A model generated the notes under the pieces. That model saw nothing but the letters and a program-made list of their open reading frames with translations. It had not been told where the DNA came from and did no database searches. This document shows, piece after piece, positions 47,060-60,100 of a stretch of 64,000 nucleotides of DNA. The DNA comes from Steromphala cineraria (taxonomy: Eukaryota; Mollusca; Gastropoda; Trochida; Trochidae): NCBI GenBank assembly GCA_916613615.1, contig OU744721.1, forward strand, positions 53,640,747 through 53,704,746, given 5' to 3'. The position numbers and the translations under genes were made by a program. Within the stretch, counting starts at the first letter, position 1, and each line of letters opens with the position of its first letter.

Positions 47060-47500
47060 TTCAACAACATTGAGACACATGGACATATGTCAACCATGAC
47101 CTCCTTATAATACATTTTAAAGGTAAAACCTTAAAAAAGGATTTGTTTGCTTTACATGGAACTAGTGCATAAAGAGGAACTGTAGGTCAAATGCATTTGT
47201 CTCCTCAACTATAGATACAAGCCTTACCACACCTGATACATACATCAACCACGACCCCTAGATGTTTCTTTATAAGGTAAGACTAACAAAAGAATTTCAT
47301 TATCTTTTGGCAACATAGAACATGATTGAAACAGTGACTCTCTGTCATAGTCTTTCGTTCCAGATATCTCCATTATCTATACATCCTCCGGTTACATATA
47401 TTAACCACGAGTTCTTCATTTGCCTTATGAGGGTTAGGTCTACAAAGCGGTTTTTTTGTTGCGTTTTCTGTGGCAACAGGACTGAAACAGGGACTATATA
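47060..47500 (+). repeat. Degenerate units of the 170-bp satellite in copy B
   Basis: Three diverged units, marked by 'atgtcaaccatgacctcc', 'atcaaccacgacccctag' and 'attaaccacgagttcttc', each followed by a 'ggtaagac'-like or 'gggttagg'-like step. Partner of A 2,310-2,640. Confidence 0.6.
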
Positions 47501-47824
47501 CATGTATGCTAAAAGTATCATACAAAGGTGTAGAACAGGGAACTTAATTCAGTTATTGAGTCAGTTCATATATTCTGTGATAATCTCAAGTGATCGTTTC
47601 AATGTGAGCTTTGTGGGGAACGACTAATACGTGTTTGAACATGGATTTATAAAAGACACCTATAAAACGCCAGATAATATATAAAAATAAACGATGATAT
47701 TTATAAAACATTATATTAATTACATTAATTACATAGCTGTTGAAAAAAATTATGAACTTCATACATCCAGGACAGTTTCTCAAATCACAGCAAGGTAAAT
47801 TTAATAGTTTAATGTTTAGCTGAC

Positions 47825-48020
47825 CCTGTACTCTGAAATCATAAGACCTTCACCTGAAAACAGTTCATGTCGTCCACAGACGTTAACAAGGAGAAAGGCC
47901 TTTCGTCTGAATCAAATTCTATTCTTGACTGAAGCAGGAAATTAGAACAGGGTGAAAAGAGTTTATGAGATAGCAGTCTGACGTTAAGCTGATTTGGACG
48001 GGAAGTGCAGTTATCCAGTG
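47825..48020 (+). repeat. Module X in copy B (partner inverted in A)
   Basis: Reads 'agaccttcacctgaaaacag', 'gtccacagacg', 'tctattcttgactgaagcag' and 'agctgatttggacgggaag'. Its A partner at 2,690-2,895 is on the other strand. Confidence 0.75.
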
Positions 48021-48412
48021 TTCAAGTGGCATGTTAGTGAGTGGTATTATGTCTACTCTAAATGTGCAGTCTTAGACTGTTGGAGTTTGTCATCATTAAA
48101 AACAAACTTGAGTGAATGTTCTTTAATGGTACAAAAGAGGATAGTTATAAAAAGTAATAACTTTTTCCAGTCATTAGAGTTTTGACAAATACAAGTTTAT
48201 GGTTGAAAAATCATGATAAGTTGAGTGGTATTATGTCTACAGTAAATATGCAGTCTTAGACTGCTGACGAAAATTAAACGTGCTCGCACTTTCCCATGCA
48301 TCAAAGTGAAAGGGAATGTTCTTTAACATTACAAAATGGGCAAATGTACAGTATAATAACTGCCTGTTTCAAAAGCCATACCAAGTATTAGACTACCAGA
48401 GTTTGTCATAAT

Positions 48413-48447
48413 TATACCCCCGCCTTACAGCATAAGCGGGGGGTATA
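48413..48447. repeat. GC-rich near-perfect palindrome at the insertion edge, copy 1
   Basis: 'tatacccccgccttac' pairs with the complement of 'taagcggggggtata'. A twin lies at 48,670-48,703 with the loop 'agc'. It marks the left edge of the insertion that is absent from copy A. Confidence 0.85.
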
Positions 48448-48462
48448 TAGCGTTCATTCTTT

Positions 48463-48500
48463 CCGTCCGTCCGTCCGTCCGTCCGTCTGTCCGTCCGTCC
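48463..48500. repeat. (CCGT)n microsatellite
   Basis: About nine units with one CTGT variant. A shorter copy is at 48,719-48,736. Confidence 0.95.
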
Positions 48501-48742
48501 CAAAACTTTGTGCGGAGCAGATCTCCAAAACTATGCATGCTAGCCTCATCAAACTTCATACACATGTCAACCATGATCCCTAACATTACAAAATTGGCAA
48601 ATGTACAGTATAATAACTGCCTGTTTCAAAAGCCATACCCAGTATAAGACTACCAGAGTTTGTCATAATTATACCCCCGCCTTACAGCGTAAGCGGGGGT
48701 ATATAGCGTTCATTCTTTCCGTCCGTCCGTCCGTCCCAAAAC

Positions 48743-49745
48743 TTTGTGCGGAGCAGATCTCCAAAACTATGCATGCTAGCCTCATCAAACTTCATACACA
48801 TGTCAACCATGATCCCTAGTTGTGCCTTTTGAGGGTAAGAACTATTTCTGAATTTTCAGTGTTGCGGTTTCCATGGAAACGTGACTAAAAAGTGACTCTT
48901 TGAGGAAGTCATTTTGTGCGGAGCATATCTCCAAAACTATGCATGCTAGCTTCATCAAACTTCATACAGATGTCAACCATGATCCCTAGTTGTGCCTTTT
49001 GAGGGTTAGAACTATTTCTGAATTTTCATTTTTGCGGTTTCCATGGAAACGTGACTAAAAAGTGACTCTTTGAGGAAGTCGCTTTGTGCGGAGCATATCT
49101 CCAAAACTATGCATGCTAGCTTCATCAAACTTCATACAGATGTCAACCATGATCCCTAGTTGTGCCTTGTGAGGGTTAGAACTATTTCTGAATTTTCATT
49201 GTTGCGGTTTCCATGGAAACGTGACTAAAAAGTGACTCTTTGAGGAAGTCGCTTTGTGCGGAGAAGATCTCCAAAACTATGCATGCTAGCTTCATCAAAC
49301 TTCAAACACATGTCAACCATGATCCCTAGTTGTTCCTTTTGAGGGTTAGACCATCACATTTTTTTAATTTTTGGAAACATGACTAAAACAGTGATTCTAT
49401 GATAAATTACTTTGTCCTGAACATATTTCATGAAATATACATCTCAGCTTCATCAAATTTGCTACATATGTCAATCGTGATTGCTGGATATGCCTTGTGA
49501 GAGTTAAACGATATATATGGATTTTCTTCTCTGTGGTTTCTTTGGAAAACATAACTTACAAAGTGACTCAACAAAAAAAAGTTTGTCCTCAGTGCATCTC
49601 GTAGAATATTCATGATAACTACCTCAAATTTGGAACAAAGATCAACCATTATCTCTAGATGTACCCTTTTAATTGTAAAACCTATTAATGAATTCGGTAT
49701 TTGGGTTTCAGTTGAAAGAAGACTTACACAATGACTTACTGTATA
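48743..49745 (+). repeat. Satellite array of 170-bp units
   Basis: Unit starts ('tttgtgcgg') are at 48,743, 48,913, 49,083 and 49,253, exactly 170 bases apart; two more diverged units start at about 49,411 and 49,582. Each unit holds 'ccaaaactatgcatgctag', 'atgtcaaccatgatcccta', 'tttccatggaaacgtgac' and 'agtgactctttgagg'. Identity is very high among the first four units and falls to the right. Confidence 0.95.
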
Positions 49746-49825
49746 CTCAACTATCATACTTTAACCAATTTTTACTATTTGAAATTCTTTGAACAAAGTG
49801 GGGAGCGGGGGTATGTGAGCTTTGT

Positions 49826-51256
49826 GAGTGAATGTTATTTAACAGTACAATAAGGATCATTATAAGAAACAATAACTGCCTTTTTCCAGGCATCTGAATA
49901 TTGATAAAATACAATTCCATGATTGAAAGCTCATGATACGTTTGAGAATTTAATTTGTAAAATTCTAAATTGTACCCAGTCATATCAAAAGGTATGAGCT
50001 GATATGATGGTATGTCATACCAAGATATATAAAGCATGACCTTGATATGATGAAATGTTGTATATCATTATGATATGTCATACCCGGTTGTATAAAAATG
50101 TATGAATCTGTTGTAATAATATATAATGACTAATTATGCTGAAACTGTTGTACTATTTGACTGTTTCACAATCTTGTAGAATGAAGAATGAAAAGAGGAA
50201 ATCTGTAGCTTTCCATGAACTTAGCAAAACAGTAGAACACTGTGCACACCACATAACCTGATTAATGAAAAATGAAATTAATATGAACTTTGATATGATT
50301 AATTAATATTTTGCTAAATCTAGTTACTTGCTAACCTTTAATAAAAATGAAATATAAATGTAATGTTACATATAAAAAAAAGTTAAAATAAATATTATGT
50401 GTTTGTTTGGTTAGGAACTTGCATACTTTTGCTAAGGAAACACTTACAAGGTAATCTTTATAAAAGGCCCTTCTTTTCCCGACAGTAATTGAAAAATCCC
50501 GGGGTTCTGCAAACACTGCTCTGCATGCTGTATCTGAGTGTTCATTCATTATGAAGTTGTTGAATTGATAATCAAATCACATTTTGAAAGTTGTTTTTAG
50601 GTATGTTCACAAAAATTATTAATGAAACCATTTTACAATTAAATAAAGAATTCCAATTTTTTGCTTTTGTCTAAAACTGTTAATTGTTGTTGCCACTGGT
50701 CAATGTCATTGGAGACATAAAATAGGCTTTTTTCAAAACAATCAGTATTTCAGGTGTTTAAGATATTAACATGATTTTACTACATGTAGGTTTCTACATA
50801 ACTGTGTCATTGTCAACATCAACGCAAATAACAGAAAGATGTATTGTGTCAGCAACTACTCACGATTGAAGCAGGAAATTACAAAACGGAAAGTAGAGGT
50901 TATCAGATTAAAGTACGTCTCCGACAGGCAGAGCAGTTACTAAGGACGTCAGTGACATATTATTAATATCTCTGTGAGTCAGACATACTGGCAACATGAG
51001 AAAACAAACGCATCATTTCAGGTCAACATGTTATGATTGCACCGTGCATTATCATTGTTTGTTCCTATCATTTTTTCTACGAGCACAATGAGGCTAGGTT
51101 GATGCTGAGCTTGACTTGAATAAAAGAATGTTACATATCAGAAATTATAAATTATTGTATCTATTTCATCTACAATGTACATACAAAGGAATCCCTACTT
51201 ATACTTTTTGTCACCTATTGATATCCAAAAACACATATTCAATATTTCGATATCTA
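49826..51256. other. Non-coding part of copy B
   Basis: Partner of A 4,605-6,064. It includes an X-like module at 50,868-50,960. The minus-strand frame at 49,747-50,037 is only partly kept in A (4,674-4,871) and has no domain. Small indels; no gene. Confidence 0.6.
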
Positions 51257-51389
51257 TCAAGCTTGAAATTTGAAGGATTACGTTTATAAATGACTATCTT
51301 TAGGAAAGAGTAAATGTCATTAATTTATTCCAACACCATATTATGAAATGTATTTGGTTTATGTAAGACTGAATAATTAGACGGATATA

Positions 51390-51593
51390 TTGCTTCTTGG
51401 GTTGAATGTTATAAACACTAAGGTATTGACTCGAAGTCCTTATATGTTGATTTACGGGAGACCATCATACAAAGTCGTTATGAGATCCGTGTTATCTATA
51501 CCGACAGATGGCCAAGCACATCATTCAAGCATGTTGAAGAAACATTTAAATATGATAGTGTCTCAGGGACCTCTTGTAGCTGAACCGTTTTGA
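51390..51593 (+). other. 67-codon open frame, copy 3 of 3 (coding status unknown)
   Basis: Partner of 6,199-6,402 in copy B. Differs from copy 1 by W4G and R28K. It sits in the 98.6 percent identity block, so preservation of the frame does not prove selection. Confidence 0.2.
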
Positions 51594-51660
51594 TTACACT
51601 CTGCTATTTATGTCAGTCTTTATATAGATTTCATAAATCTTACGACCTAATATCTCATTT

Positions 51661-52940
51661 ATATAGAATACAGGACGGATTCAAGTAATAACTAGTATAC
51701 CTGTAAGCCCTACTTAGCAGAAATGTGAGCCTGGTTGCAGCTTTAACTCAAGAAATCAAGATCTACATGTAGATTAGTAGCTAATATTCAGTTCATTATA
51801 CGATGAATGCACTCATTACGAAACATATTGCAATTTGTGTTCTTAATACGCCAAAGTCAAAGGAAACGTGTCGATAAATATTTGGAAAAAAAATATTCTT
51901 ACTTTTTAAACTCAGAATTTAATGTTGATTTATTACCAATGAGTTCACCAAGAACAAAACTTCATACTTGTGATGTCAATTATGTTCAGTAAACTGCTTA
52001 CAAGACTGCAAAGAGCATTGTTGCAAGATGAATGTCATTGCAGAATGAACAGAAAGTATATGATATATGAAATAGAAAAGATATTTTCAAATATATCAAA
52101 TTTCTTATACTTATTTAATCTCATAAATCAAGTGCGAATGGACAAAGTTTACAATACTCAGCAACCTGAAATTAGTATCAAGATTCTAATTAGAGAGGTA
52201 TATTTTACCATTGAATGATTCAATGAATATATCATATGCTCATTACTTTTCACATGCACATGCGGCCTCGTTTAAGAGATCGTTGTGACTGAACAAGAAC
52301 AATTACTTTTATCCTTTTCAAAGAAACGTCTACACCTGGGACTGGACAATTTCCTTTGATTTCCTCTTATCTTTTCGTAACGAGAGATCTCTTTTTAGGA
52401 CTCACATCTGTTGAATATGAATTCCAATAACAGCTTCGATATCTTTAAGATGAGCACTGTAACTTCTGAATGACTTAATCTATCCTTCAACTCCTTGGAA
52501 TTTTGAAAATGCTAAATATACATATATTTACTGATCAATTCAGACGATTAATAAATACATTAATACCATAACTTGGATACCCTCTCATATCAACACTTAT
52601 TCAAAATTTATTGTCTCTCATGATTTAAAAGTACACAGCGATTTTTTTAGGTTACTTCATATATCGGCTTCACTCCTACCAGTAGCCTTCTTTACCACCA
52701 ACACTGCTAATTACAGTATTCTGGGTGTTTGCCCTCTGTGTACTTCAATTCATGTAAAATTTCTCCTTCCACCTTCAACAACGGCTGTTATATTAAAGGT
52801 AATGAGCAGAATTTTGAACTATTGTTTACCAGTGTTCCGAGAAATGAAATGAAAATGATGAATTTAAAAATGCATCTGCGACCACGATTATCAAAACATC
52901 ACAGGTTTCTGGGTATCTGACAGTATGCATATCAGCCTTA
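51661..52940. other. Non-coding part of copy B with module Y
   Basis: Partner of A 6,873-8,150. Y module at 52,282-52,400; the 148-bp island 52,218-52,365 differs from A at one base. Short frames at 51,807-52,218 and 52,729-52,920 are not conserved in A. Confidence 0.6.
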
Positions 52941-53269
52941 AGCCTTGTTTATACGGTGGCCTTTGCATATATGCTAATTTGCTCAGGGTAGTAAATATAC
53001 ACACATGTGTAAAAGTACTTTTGCTACACGTTCATACAGCGAGATTTACTTAGGGTAGTAAAATATCGACATTTCTTCACGGTAGTATGGCATTTACACC
53101 TGCCCCTGACTAGGTGCACATTTGCTTACGGTAGTGAAAAATTTGCTTACGGTAGTAAAATATAGATATGTGCAAATGCGTCCATACGGCAAATTTTACT
53201 CATATGAGCAAATTCGCATATGTGTGATATATTTACTCATATGCAAACGCTCGCCGTAAAAACAAGGCT
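52941..53269 (+). mobile_element. PIF/Harbinger-like MITE with internal short repeats
   Basis: 329 bp flanked by TTA (52,938-52,940 and 53,270-53,272). Left end 'agccttgtttatacgg', right end complement 'agccttgtttttacgg', continuing to about 31 paired positions including 'tttgcatat'. Five inner repeats of a 'ttacggtagtaaaa'-like motif lie at about 52,985-53,165. A 3-bp TTA duplication fits Harbinger. Copy A has the site without the element (near 8,148). No coding capacity. Confidence 0.82.
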
Positions 53270-53272
53270 TTA

Positions 53273-55764
53273 GTTAACGCTTCTTTCAGTCTCGTGAGAT
53301 TGATATTATTAAAAGATTAAAATTCTTATACTTGGTATTGCATATTATTTACAGTAGTTAGAATATTTATCACTTATTGCCAAACTGTTTACTTTTATTT
53401 TCCTTCCTTTCATCCTTATTGAAAGGAAAAATAATATGCATAATGTTATTGTAAACATTACCTACTCTAAAGCAGCGCATTCAGTGTAATATTAAGTTCT
53501 TTTTTTATATGACAATGGCATCATTGATACATATCACTTTAAAAAGATAACGTTGTGCATAAATTAATAAATCATCCCTAAATGCTTAACATTCAGCAAA
53601 GTATTATAACATTACAAATCCTTGAGCTATGTATCATCGAGTATGTACATGTATAAGTACAACATCTTAAAGTGTACAATCACTTATCTAATATCCCCTT
53701 AACATTCCACTGATCCTCATTGAATATAATGGTAGTTTGTATCAACAAGTAAAAAAGTGCCTACTGTATTTCATTAAATGTTTGTTAAGACTTTTTTGTT
53801 GAAATTTCTAAGAAAACGAAACATTTCCTTGACAGATATGGATGAAGAACACATATTACTATCTTAACTCCCACACACTTTGTCAAATGTTAACTTTAGT
53901 TATTTTTAAACAGAAGTTATATATCATGATGAGAAACGTAATTCTGTTTACATTTTATTTTTGAAGCATTGATGACAAGGGTATCTTGTTATGCATTGTA
54001 TACTTTTAACAGAAATATTTCAATTCTTTGGTTGTACATGTACCTGTATCTTTCATAAATTGGGAAATCGTGCATTATCTATATTTATAGTGGTCAATCT
54101 TACTATTTATTTCGAATTTTTCTTATTTAAAGTGTGGTAATGAAACTATCTCCTTATCAATGTTTGTTGCTAGAATTGGCCTTTTATCCTGATGACAGTA
54201 GTTGATTTTGACCAGATTTAAGTTCTTTCCCATGTATCTTAATGTTTTCATTATTTTTGCATTTTATGAAATTTTAGGTCAATTAAAAATTAAAAAGTTA
54301 TTGTTATTTTGATATTATCTTGTGTGGTCTATACATCAATTTAATCAAAATATTCAAAGATCATCCAATTCTATGTAACAAAACAGGGGATGTTTAATGA
54401 AGTTATAGGTGTATAATATAAGCTCCCACAAACTTGTTTTGGGTTATTTATACATTATACAATATGATGGTTAAATACATGAAAAGTACATTACCGTTGC
54501 TTGGCCATTCACTATTTATATATCTGCATGAGAACAAAACCCTTCTGCATAATAACATGGATCAATATAATTGTCAGATTTAAGCCGATGTGACCTTTGA
54601 TATTATCTCTCCTGACAAGCATGTTTACACAACATGAGGAGATTTCAGTGAGCTATTGATGTGATGTTGACAATATGCATACTCACCCAAAACTGTGCAA
54701 AAATGTATAAGGAAGGAGCAGATGATTTCTCAAATAACATAATCTGCAAAAAAATGGAGCAATACACCAACATAACTTTAAAAACTTATCTATAAAAATG
54801 ATGCAATATACAAACTCAATGTACATAGTATGTATACACATCCTGATATTTCAACCATATTTCTTTACACTATTTAAAATAATTAAGGTACAAATTCTTA
54901 AAAATATACAACATTCCTTTAACAATAACAATAGCATATACGTCTAGAATAAGCTTCAAGTTAAAAACTTATTCAACTATATAAATCGGCTTTTTCTAGT
55001 GAATAGCATCTGACCGAATCAACAGGTTATTTGAATTGAAGTAAACTGTAGACATTAGATTAAAATATAGTTTTTATCTTTCATTATTATACTCGCTCAT
55101 TGGCAGTTTGACAAGGTTCAATGTTCTTAATGTTATGCTTTAAGTTTTAGGTGTTAACAGGTTAATTTTATCATGTATTGGCTAGGTTTGACATGCTTAT
55201 CGAGTTTAATTTTCTTGCATTTCGGTTTAAAGTGCATGAATAAAAAGGTCAGATGTACATATTTTATTTTCGTCATTTGTATCCACACATTCATATCTGT
55301 TCTCTATAATTTCACAGAAGAATATTATCTAGTCTAATAAATGTGAATCTATATTTGGAAGGGAATGAACCAATCAGACATATTAATGAAGATCTAATCT
55401 AATTAAGATCACGCCATTTTCTCGTATATCAAATGAATTATGTAAGGCCAAAAATAAAACAAACCCAAATATGTAGCTAGGGTTGATATGCAGATATATA
55501 TATGTTCCACATAACCAATTACTATGAAATGTGATAAATACATGAACATATTAGTGTTATCGGAATAACGTCTCAACAGTTTCATATTTTAGTTTAACAA
55601 AAACACTATTAGAGGTCATTTATAACTTTTTAAACATTAAAGTGAACCACTGGTTGCGCCAGACATTTTATCATACAAAATAAGGATGTATACTAAGCAA
55701 TGGTTATGATTTCAAAATGTTCAAACACGATGAATCTTAATAGGAATTCATGAAAAGTTTAAGT
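53273..55764. other. Non-coding part of copy B
   Basis: Partner of A 8,160-10,620. It contains the 105-bp identical stretch 53,626-53,730 and module W at 55,345-55,425. No gene recognised. Confidence 0.6.
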
Positions 55765-55776
55765 AACTTGTACAGC

Positions 55777-55966
55777 TTGTTATTATCTTGTTATTTAAGA
55801 TATCTTATTTTTGTGAACAAATTTCAAGTTTGGAAATTTTTTAAAGATCTAAGAAGCTCTTACATGTATATGATTACCATAAATTTCACGACCACTGTAC
55901 TATTGGTCTCATTGCCAAATATACGAAATAAACTGTTCTGTTCTGTTCTGTTCTGTTCTGTTCTGT
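55777..55966 (+). mobile_element. 5'-truncated LINE or SINE insertion with (CTGTT)n tail
   Basis: About 190 bp ending in nearly seven CTGTT units (55,933-55,966). It is flanked by 'aacttgtacagc' (55,765-55,776) and 'aacttgttcagc' (55,967-55,978), a 12-bp target-site duplication with one mismatch. Copy A has the empty site 'aacttgttcagcagc' near 10,620. The end 'ttgccaaatatacgaaataa' resembles the 3' end of the LINE relic at 3,865-4,275. The chance frame 55,750-55,968 runs through it. Confidence 0.85.
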
Positions 55967-55978
55967 AACTTGTTCAGC

Positions 55979-57082
55979 AGCCGTATAATGAACAGGGAAA
56001 AATACACAGCGGCCTTAAAATAAGCTCGTCAGAGCTTGTTGGCCAAACCATTCATGAACCATCTCATGAATTAAATATGTTGAATTCAAAATACATAGAT
56101 ACGAACCAGTATAACATAATAAAATCACATAATTATTATCTCATGGAATAGTCTTATCTAAACCTTTTATTTGTTCTAAGGTTGTTTTAATCGACTTTTG
56201 TAGAATGATTGAATTTATTGGCGCGATGGTGAATTTTAACTAAACATAATAAATTTGTCGTCTGTTAACAAAGATGTTTTCTTTCCGAATCCGAGGAATA
56301 ATGTCTCTGTTTACACTTGACAATTGTGTTTATAGTCAAATGATGATTAATGTTTGAAATACGAGTTCTAGTTAATCGATCATGTCAAAGAAATGTTTAA
56401 CAAAAACACTCTTTCAAAAGCTGGCTGCAAACATGAAACAACATTAAAACATATAATCAACATACAATCAGAAGTAACTAACTTAATAATAAGCAATTTA
56501 AATGTCTAAGATATACTCATATTTTGCTTGCTAGTTTAACCGTGTGGGTAATGTGTAAGCTGACCCTGTACTGTGATATAACGCAGACATCATCTGGTTA
56601 TAGTTCATTGAGAAGAAATGAACTTTTGCGTCTGAAACAATTCTATTCCTGACTTTAGCAGGAAATTAGAACAGGTTAAAAAGAGTTTATGAGATGACAG
56701 TCTGGAGTTAAGCTGATTTGGACAGGAAGTGCAGTTATTGAGTGTTTAAGTGGCTTGTCAGTGAGTTGTATTTCTACCACTCCTATTGTGCAGGCTGACA
56801 TTGATGCCGTTTACAATTATTAAATACATACTTGATTGCACATCTTCATGAATCAAATTGGGCAGAGGAATGTTCTTAAACAAGATATATAAATGGATAA
56901 CAACATAACCACAGTATAACTATCAGTTCATTAAATAAACAAATAAAATGAGAACTAACTTACTGTTATATGTTGAGGTCATCCAAGATGTTCTCATATC
57001 TTGCCTGCTAGTTTATAGAAGAGACACCTCTCCCGATTGTAGCAGGAACTACAACATGGCAAGCATATTAATTCCATAACAC
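55979..57082. other. Non-coding part of copy B with an extra X module
   Basis: About 56,330-56,900 is extra relative to A (near 10,760) and contains module X at 56,570-56,765 on the plus strand. Either A lost it or B gained it. Confidence 0.6.
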
Positions 57083-57107
57083 TAGTAGTAGTAGTAGTAG
57101 TAGTAGC
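57083..57107. repeat. (TAG)n microsatellite
   Basis: About eight units. Copy A has a different, shorter trinucleotide tract (GTT-rich) at 11,038-11,050. Confidence 0.9.
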
Positions 57108-60100
57108 AGAAGTAGTATTGCAATTCATTTTACAGAACATATTGAAGTAAAGTTACTGCTAAAAATGACATAAATAAACAAAATTACTCCTTTCATTCTG
57201 ATTTGATCATAATCCATAACATAACCATTGTCACCTTTACATCTATAAATTAACGGTGTTCATGTATAAAATCACATGCTTTGCACTTTCTTTCATATCT
57301 AACAGGAAATTCCAAAGAACGTCTTACAAAAGTGATGATTTGTTTAAGACAAGACTTAAAATGATAATTCTGACAATTTGATAATCTTGAATAGTTTAGG
57401 TTTTGCGTGGATCTCAAAATACAGAAGAAGAAAATGAGTGTATTGCTTCTTCATTATGTAAATAACACTAAATTAGCAAAATATATTTTGCTTGTGATTA
57501 ACAAACGACACAGTCTGTGCAATCTCTACCAACAACGACTTAGTACATCAAACGTCTTATTGAAATTTCCGGAATTCATCACACTTGTAAGTTGAAACAT
57601 GTGGATAATGAAATATTATATATCTTTAGCACTGAATGGTATTTTTTTCTAAATATTCTTTTTTTGTACAATTACGTATTCTTATTCGAGTAATTTCATT
57701 TACTATCTTATGATGCAATGGGTTTATCATAAAGTTGGAATATTATCAATGCACATTTGTCCTCATTAACTCTATGGCTATTCAGAAACAATTTCTTTGA
57801 TATTTTCAAATACTTAGCTATACCTCCTACTGGACAGAGTCCTTTGATTTTATTTTTTATTGCCTGGTGAGGGATCTACTTACAGAACTAATACGTGTAA
57901 TGTGGCAATAAATATAAATAAAAAAATATATAAAATAAGATAAAGGAGATCCGAGCAGGCACAATACAATAATTTCAATGTGAATAGCACAAAAAACAGT
58001 TTCTGTATAACAACAACGTTGAAGTTGGCGCCTAAATGTTCAGCATATGTACCAAAATATGAAACAGGTACCTCTATAACTTAAAACAAAATCTCCAGAA
58101 AATGGCAGTGTTTCTCAAATTTTATTCAACGTGCATAGGTTTCGTAAAAATAGCTTTCAACAAATGATTATAATTTTTTACTATGTGAACATGTTTTCTT
58201 AAAACATCCATATTCCGTTTTGGTTACCCGAATCAAACTTGCAACTTCAATGTCATTATATCATAATAAAACGCGTCTAGGAAAAACCTTAAGGTCAAAC
58301 ATTGTCTTAGCTATATTTATCTGATAAGTATATTGTTTGAAAACCTGTAGTAACTTCATAAATTTTGTGAAGTCAAAATATCTGCCATAATAATTTTGGA
58401 TATTTGTATGATGCATACAAAGTATTTCTCATCAGTAGCAAAACGTCACTTTATTTTTATTTATTTTTTTAATTATTTTTTTAAAACAAAAAACGTAACT
58501 TTATAATGTTGATACTCTGAAATGGTGTTTTGCCTAAGGTTTTGCTAGTGAGATAGAAACACGGTTTACCTTGCTTATCGTCTTGGCTTTCAGTGCAGGA
58601 ATATGCAGAGTAAGTTTTTTTTCATATGTATGTATCTATGTATTTCTGTCCAGACAATCGAAAAGATACAACTTTTTATCACAGAAGAATCTCATCAATC
58701 CATGACAATTCCAAAGGCTAATTTAGACAATGCGAGTCTATATATGGAATGATAAGGATCAATCAGAGATATTAATCAAGTTGTAATCTTGACCAGGCCA
58801 TTGCCTCATACATCAAATGAGTTCAATAAGATCAACGTAAACATAAGGTCGTATATGTACAAATGTAGAACATGTAGATAAGCAGATACATATGTCTAGG
58901 TGATGTCAATGTGATGGCATACATTTTAATAAAAAAGATGTTAGAAATTTCTGTTGCACCATTGATTATAAATCATATCTGTTTACATTGATACATTTGC
59001 CACTTTAATGTCTTCCATGATCCTGTTGAAATAGTTGCCATTATCATCAGTCGTATATGATCAAGCTATTCTGAAAGTAACTTTTTAACCAAATTGTTTT
59101 TGCAATATCAAGTCATTATCAGTGACATTCTCCCATTTTATATCAATGTTACTCAGATTTAAATTCCAAATCACAAAGAATGTATTTCCCTAACTTTTAT
59201 TTTAGAAAGAACACATTTAATAAATGATGCACACTCTTTACAAACCTCTATCCGAAATGCATTTAAAATTGAAATATCGTTTCAATATATTTATTGTCTG
59301 ATATCCACAGAAGATTTCGATTATGTCGTCTATGCATAAGCAAATCTTTCCTTTCGATGAATTTCATTGTTGTTTCTATATTTTAAGCGAAGATTAATTA
59401 TTTCTATATTAGAATATTGAGGCTCCAATGTTCTGGTCAACTCTTTTAAATTTGTCTGGTTTGTTTTTTCATGCCTGTGTGAGATTAATACGCTCTTTTT
59501 TCAAATTTGTCATTTAACAGATTCAGCTCGGCTGGATAGAGCAGCGAGCAAGTGTTTTTTCTCGATTACGGTGTAAAATATTTGGCTAACCAAAAGTTCA
59601 TCCATTCTCTCCCCACAGAGGTAAAATAAGTAATAGAATGTTGATCCTTCCTCTGTTCGAATTAGACCAAAGCTACAGTTCCCCCTGGCGGAAACATATT
59701 GCAACCAAAACCTCTAAATTGTTTTTAGAAAAGGTCAACTCTTCTCGCATGAAAAGGGGGGGGGGGGGGGTTCATATCACAATGTTTTTGTTGTGATTAA
59801 GTAGCCCATTCTACCCCACAAACTTGGCGAATAAGAACAGACGCTCGTTCACTATGGCTTACACATACATGTATTGTGTCGTCTCATGTTTTCCTATTTA
59901 AAGTCCTCTGGATAACGTTTTAGGGAATATATGATGTTTTCGACGTTATGAAATTATGTGCGTGTTCTATGGAAACCAAACAAAAAAAACTTACCATTAA
60001 TTCAGCAATTACAAATTAGTTAAAATTTCCCCATTCATATGTTCTTCATGGTAGGCATGATTTATTCAAACATCACTGAATGACTATATGTGTGTATTTG

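Larger units (their letters stand above)
48324..48837 (+). repeat. 257-bp tandem duplication spanning host sequence and insertion edge
   Basis: 48,324-48,580 and 48,581-48,837 are near-identical and start 'taacattacaaaa'. Each unit carries a piece of the local repeat ('cagtataataactgcctg'), the palindrome, a CCGT run and the start of the satellite. Because the unit contains both host sequence and insertion, it was duplicated after the insertion. The CCGT run is longer in unit 1 (48,463-48,500) than in unit 2 (48,719-48,736). Confidence 0.9.
48413..49825 (+). mobile_element. B-specific 1.4-kb insertion of palindrome, CCGT run and 170-bp satellite
   Basis: Copy A runs straight through the site (near 4,605: 'ggagtttgtcatgatt'). 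The insertion has three parts: palindrome, CCGT microsatellite, then tandem 170-bp units to about 49,745, and a short unique end. There is no coding frame. The makeup resembles non-autonomous invertebrate elements with a terminal hairpin, a microsatellite and a tandem core, but I cannot assign a family. No clear target-site duplication was found. Confidence 0.7.

Noticed and set aside
48743..49745. CRISPR array, because of regular 170-bp repeats
   Set aside because: The whole 170-bp unit is repeated without unique spacers, and the sequence is clearly eukaryotic.
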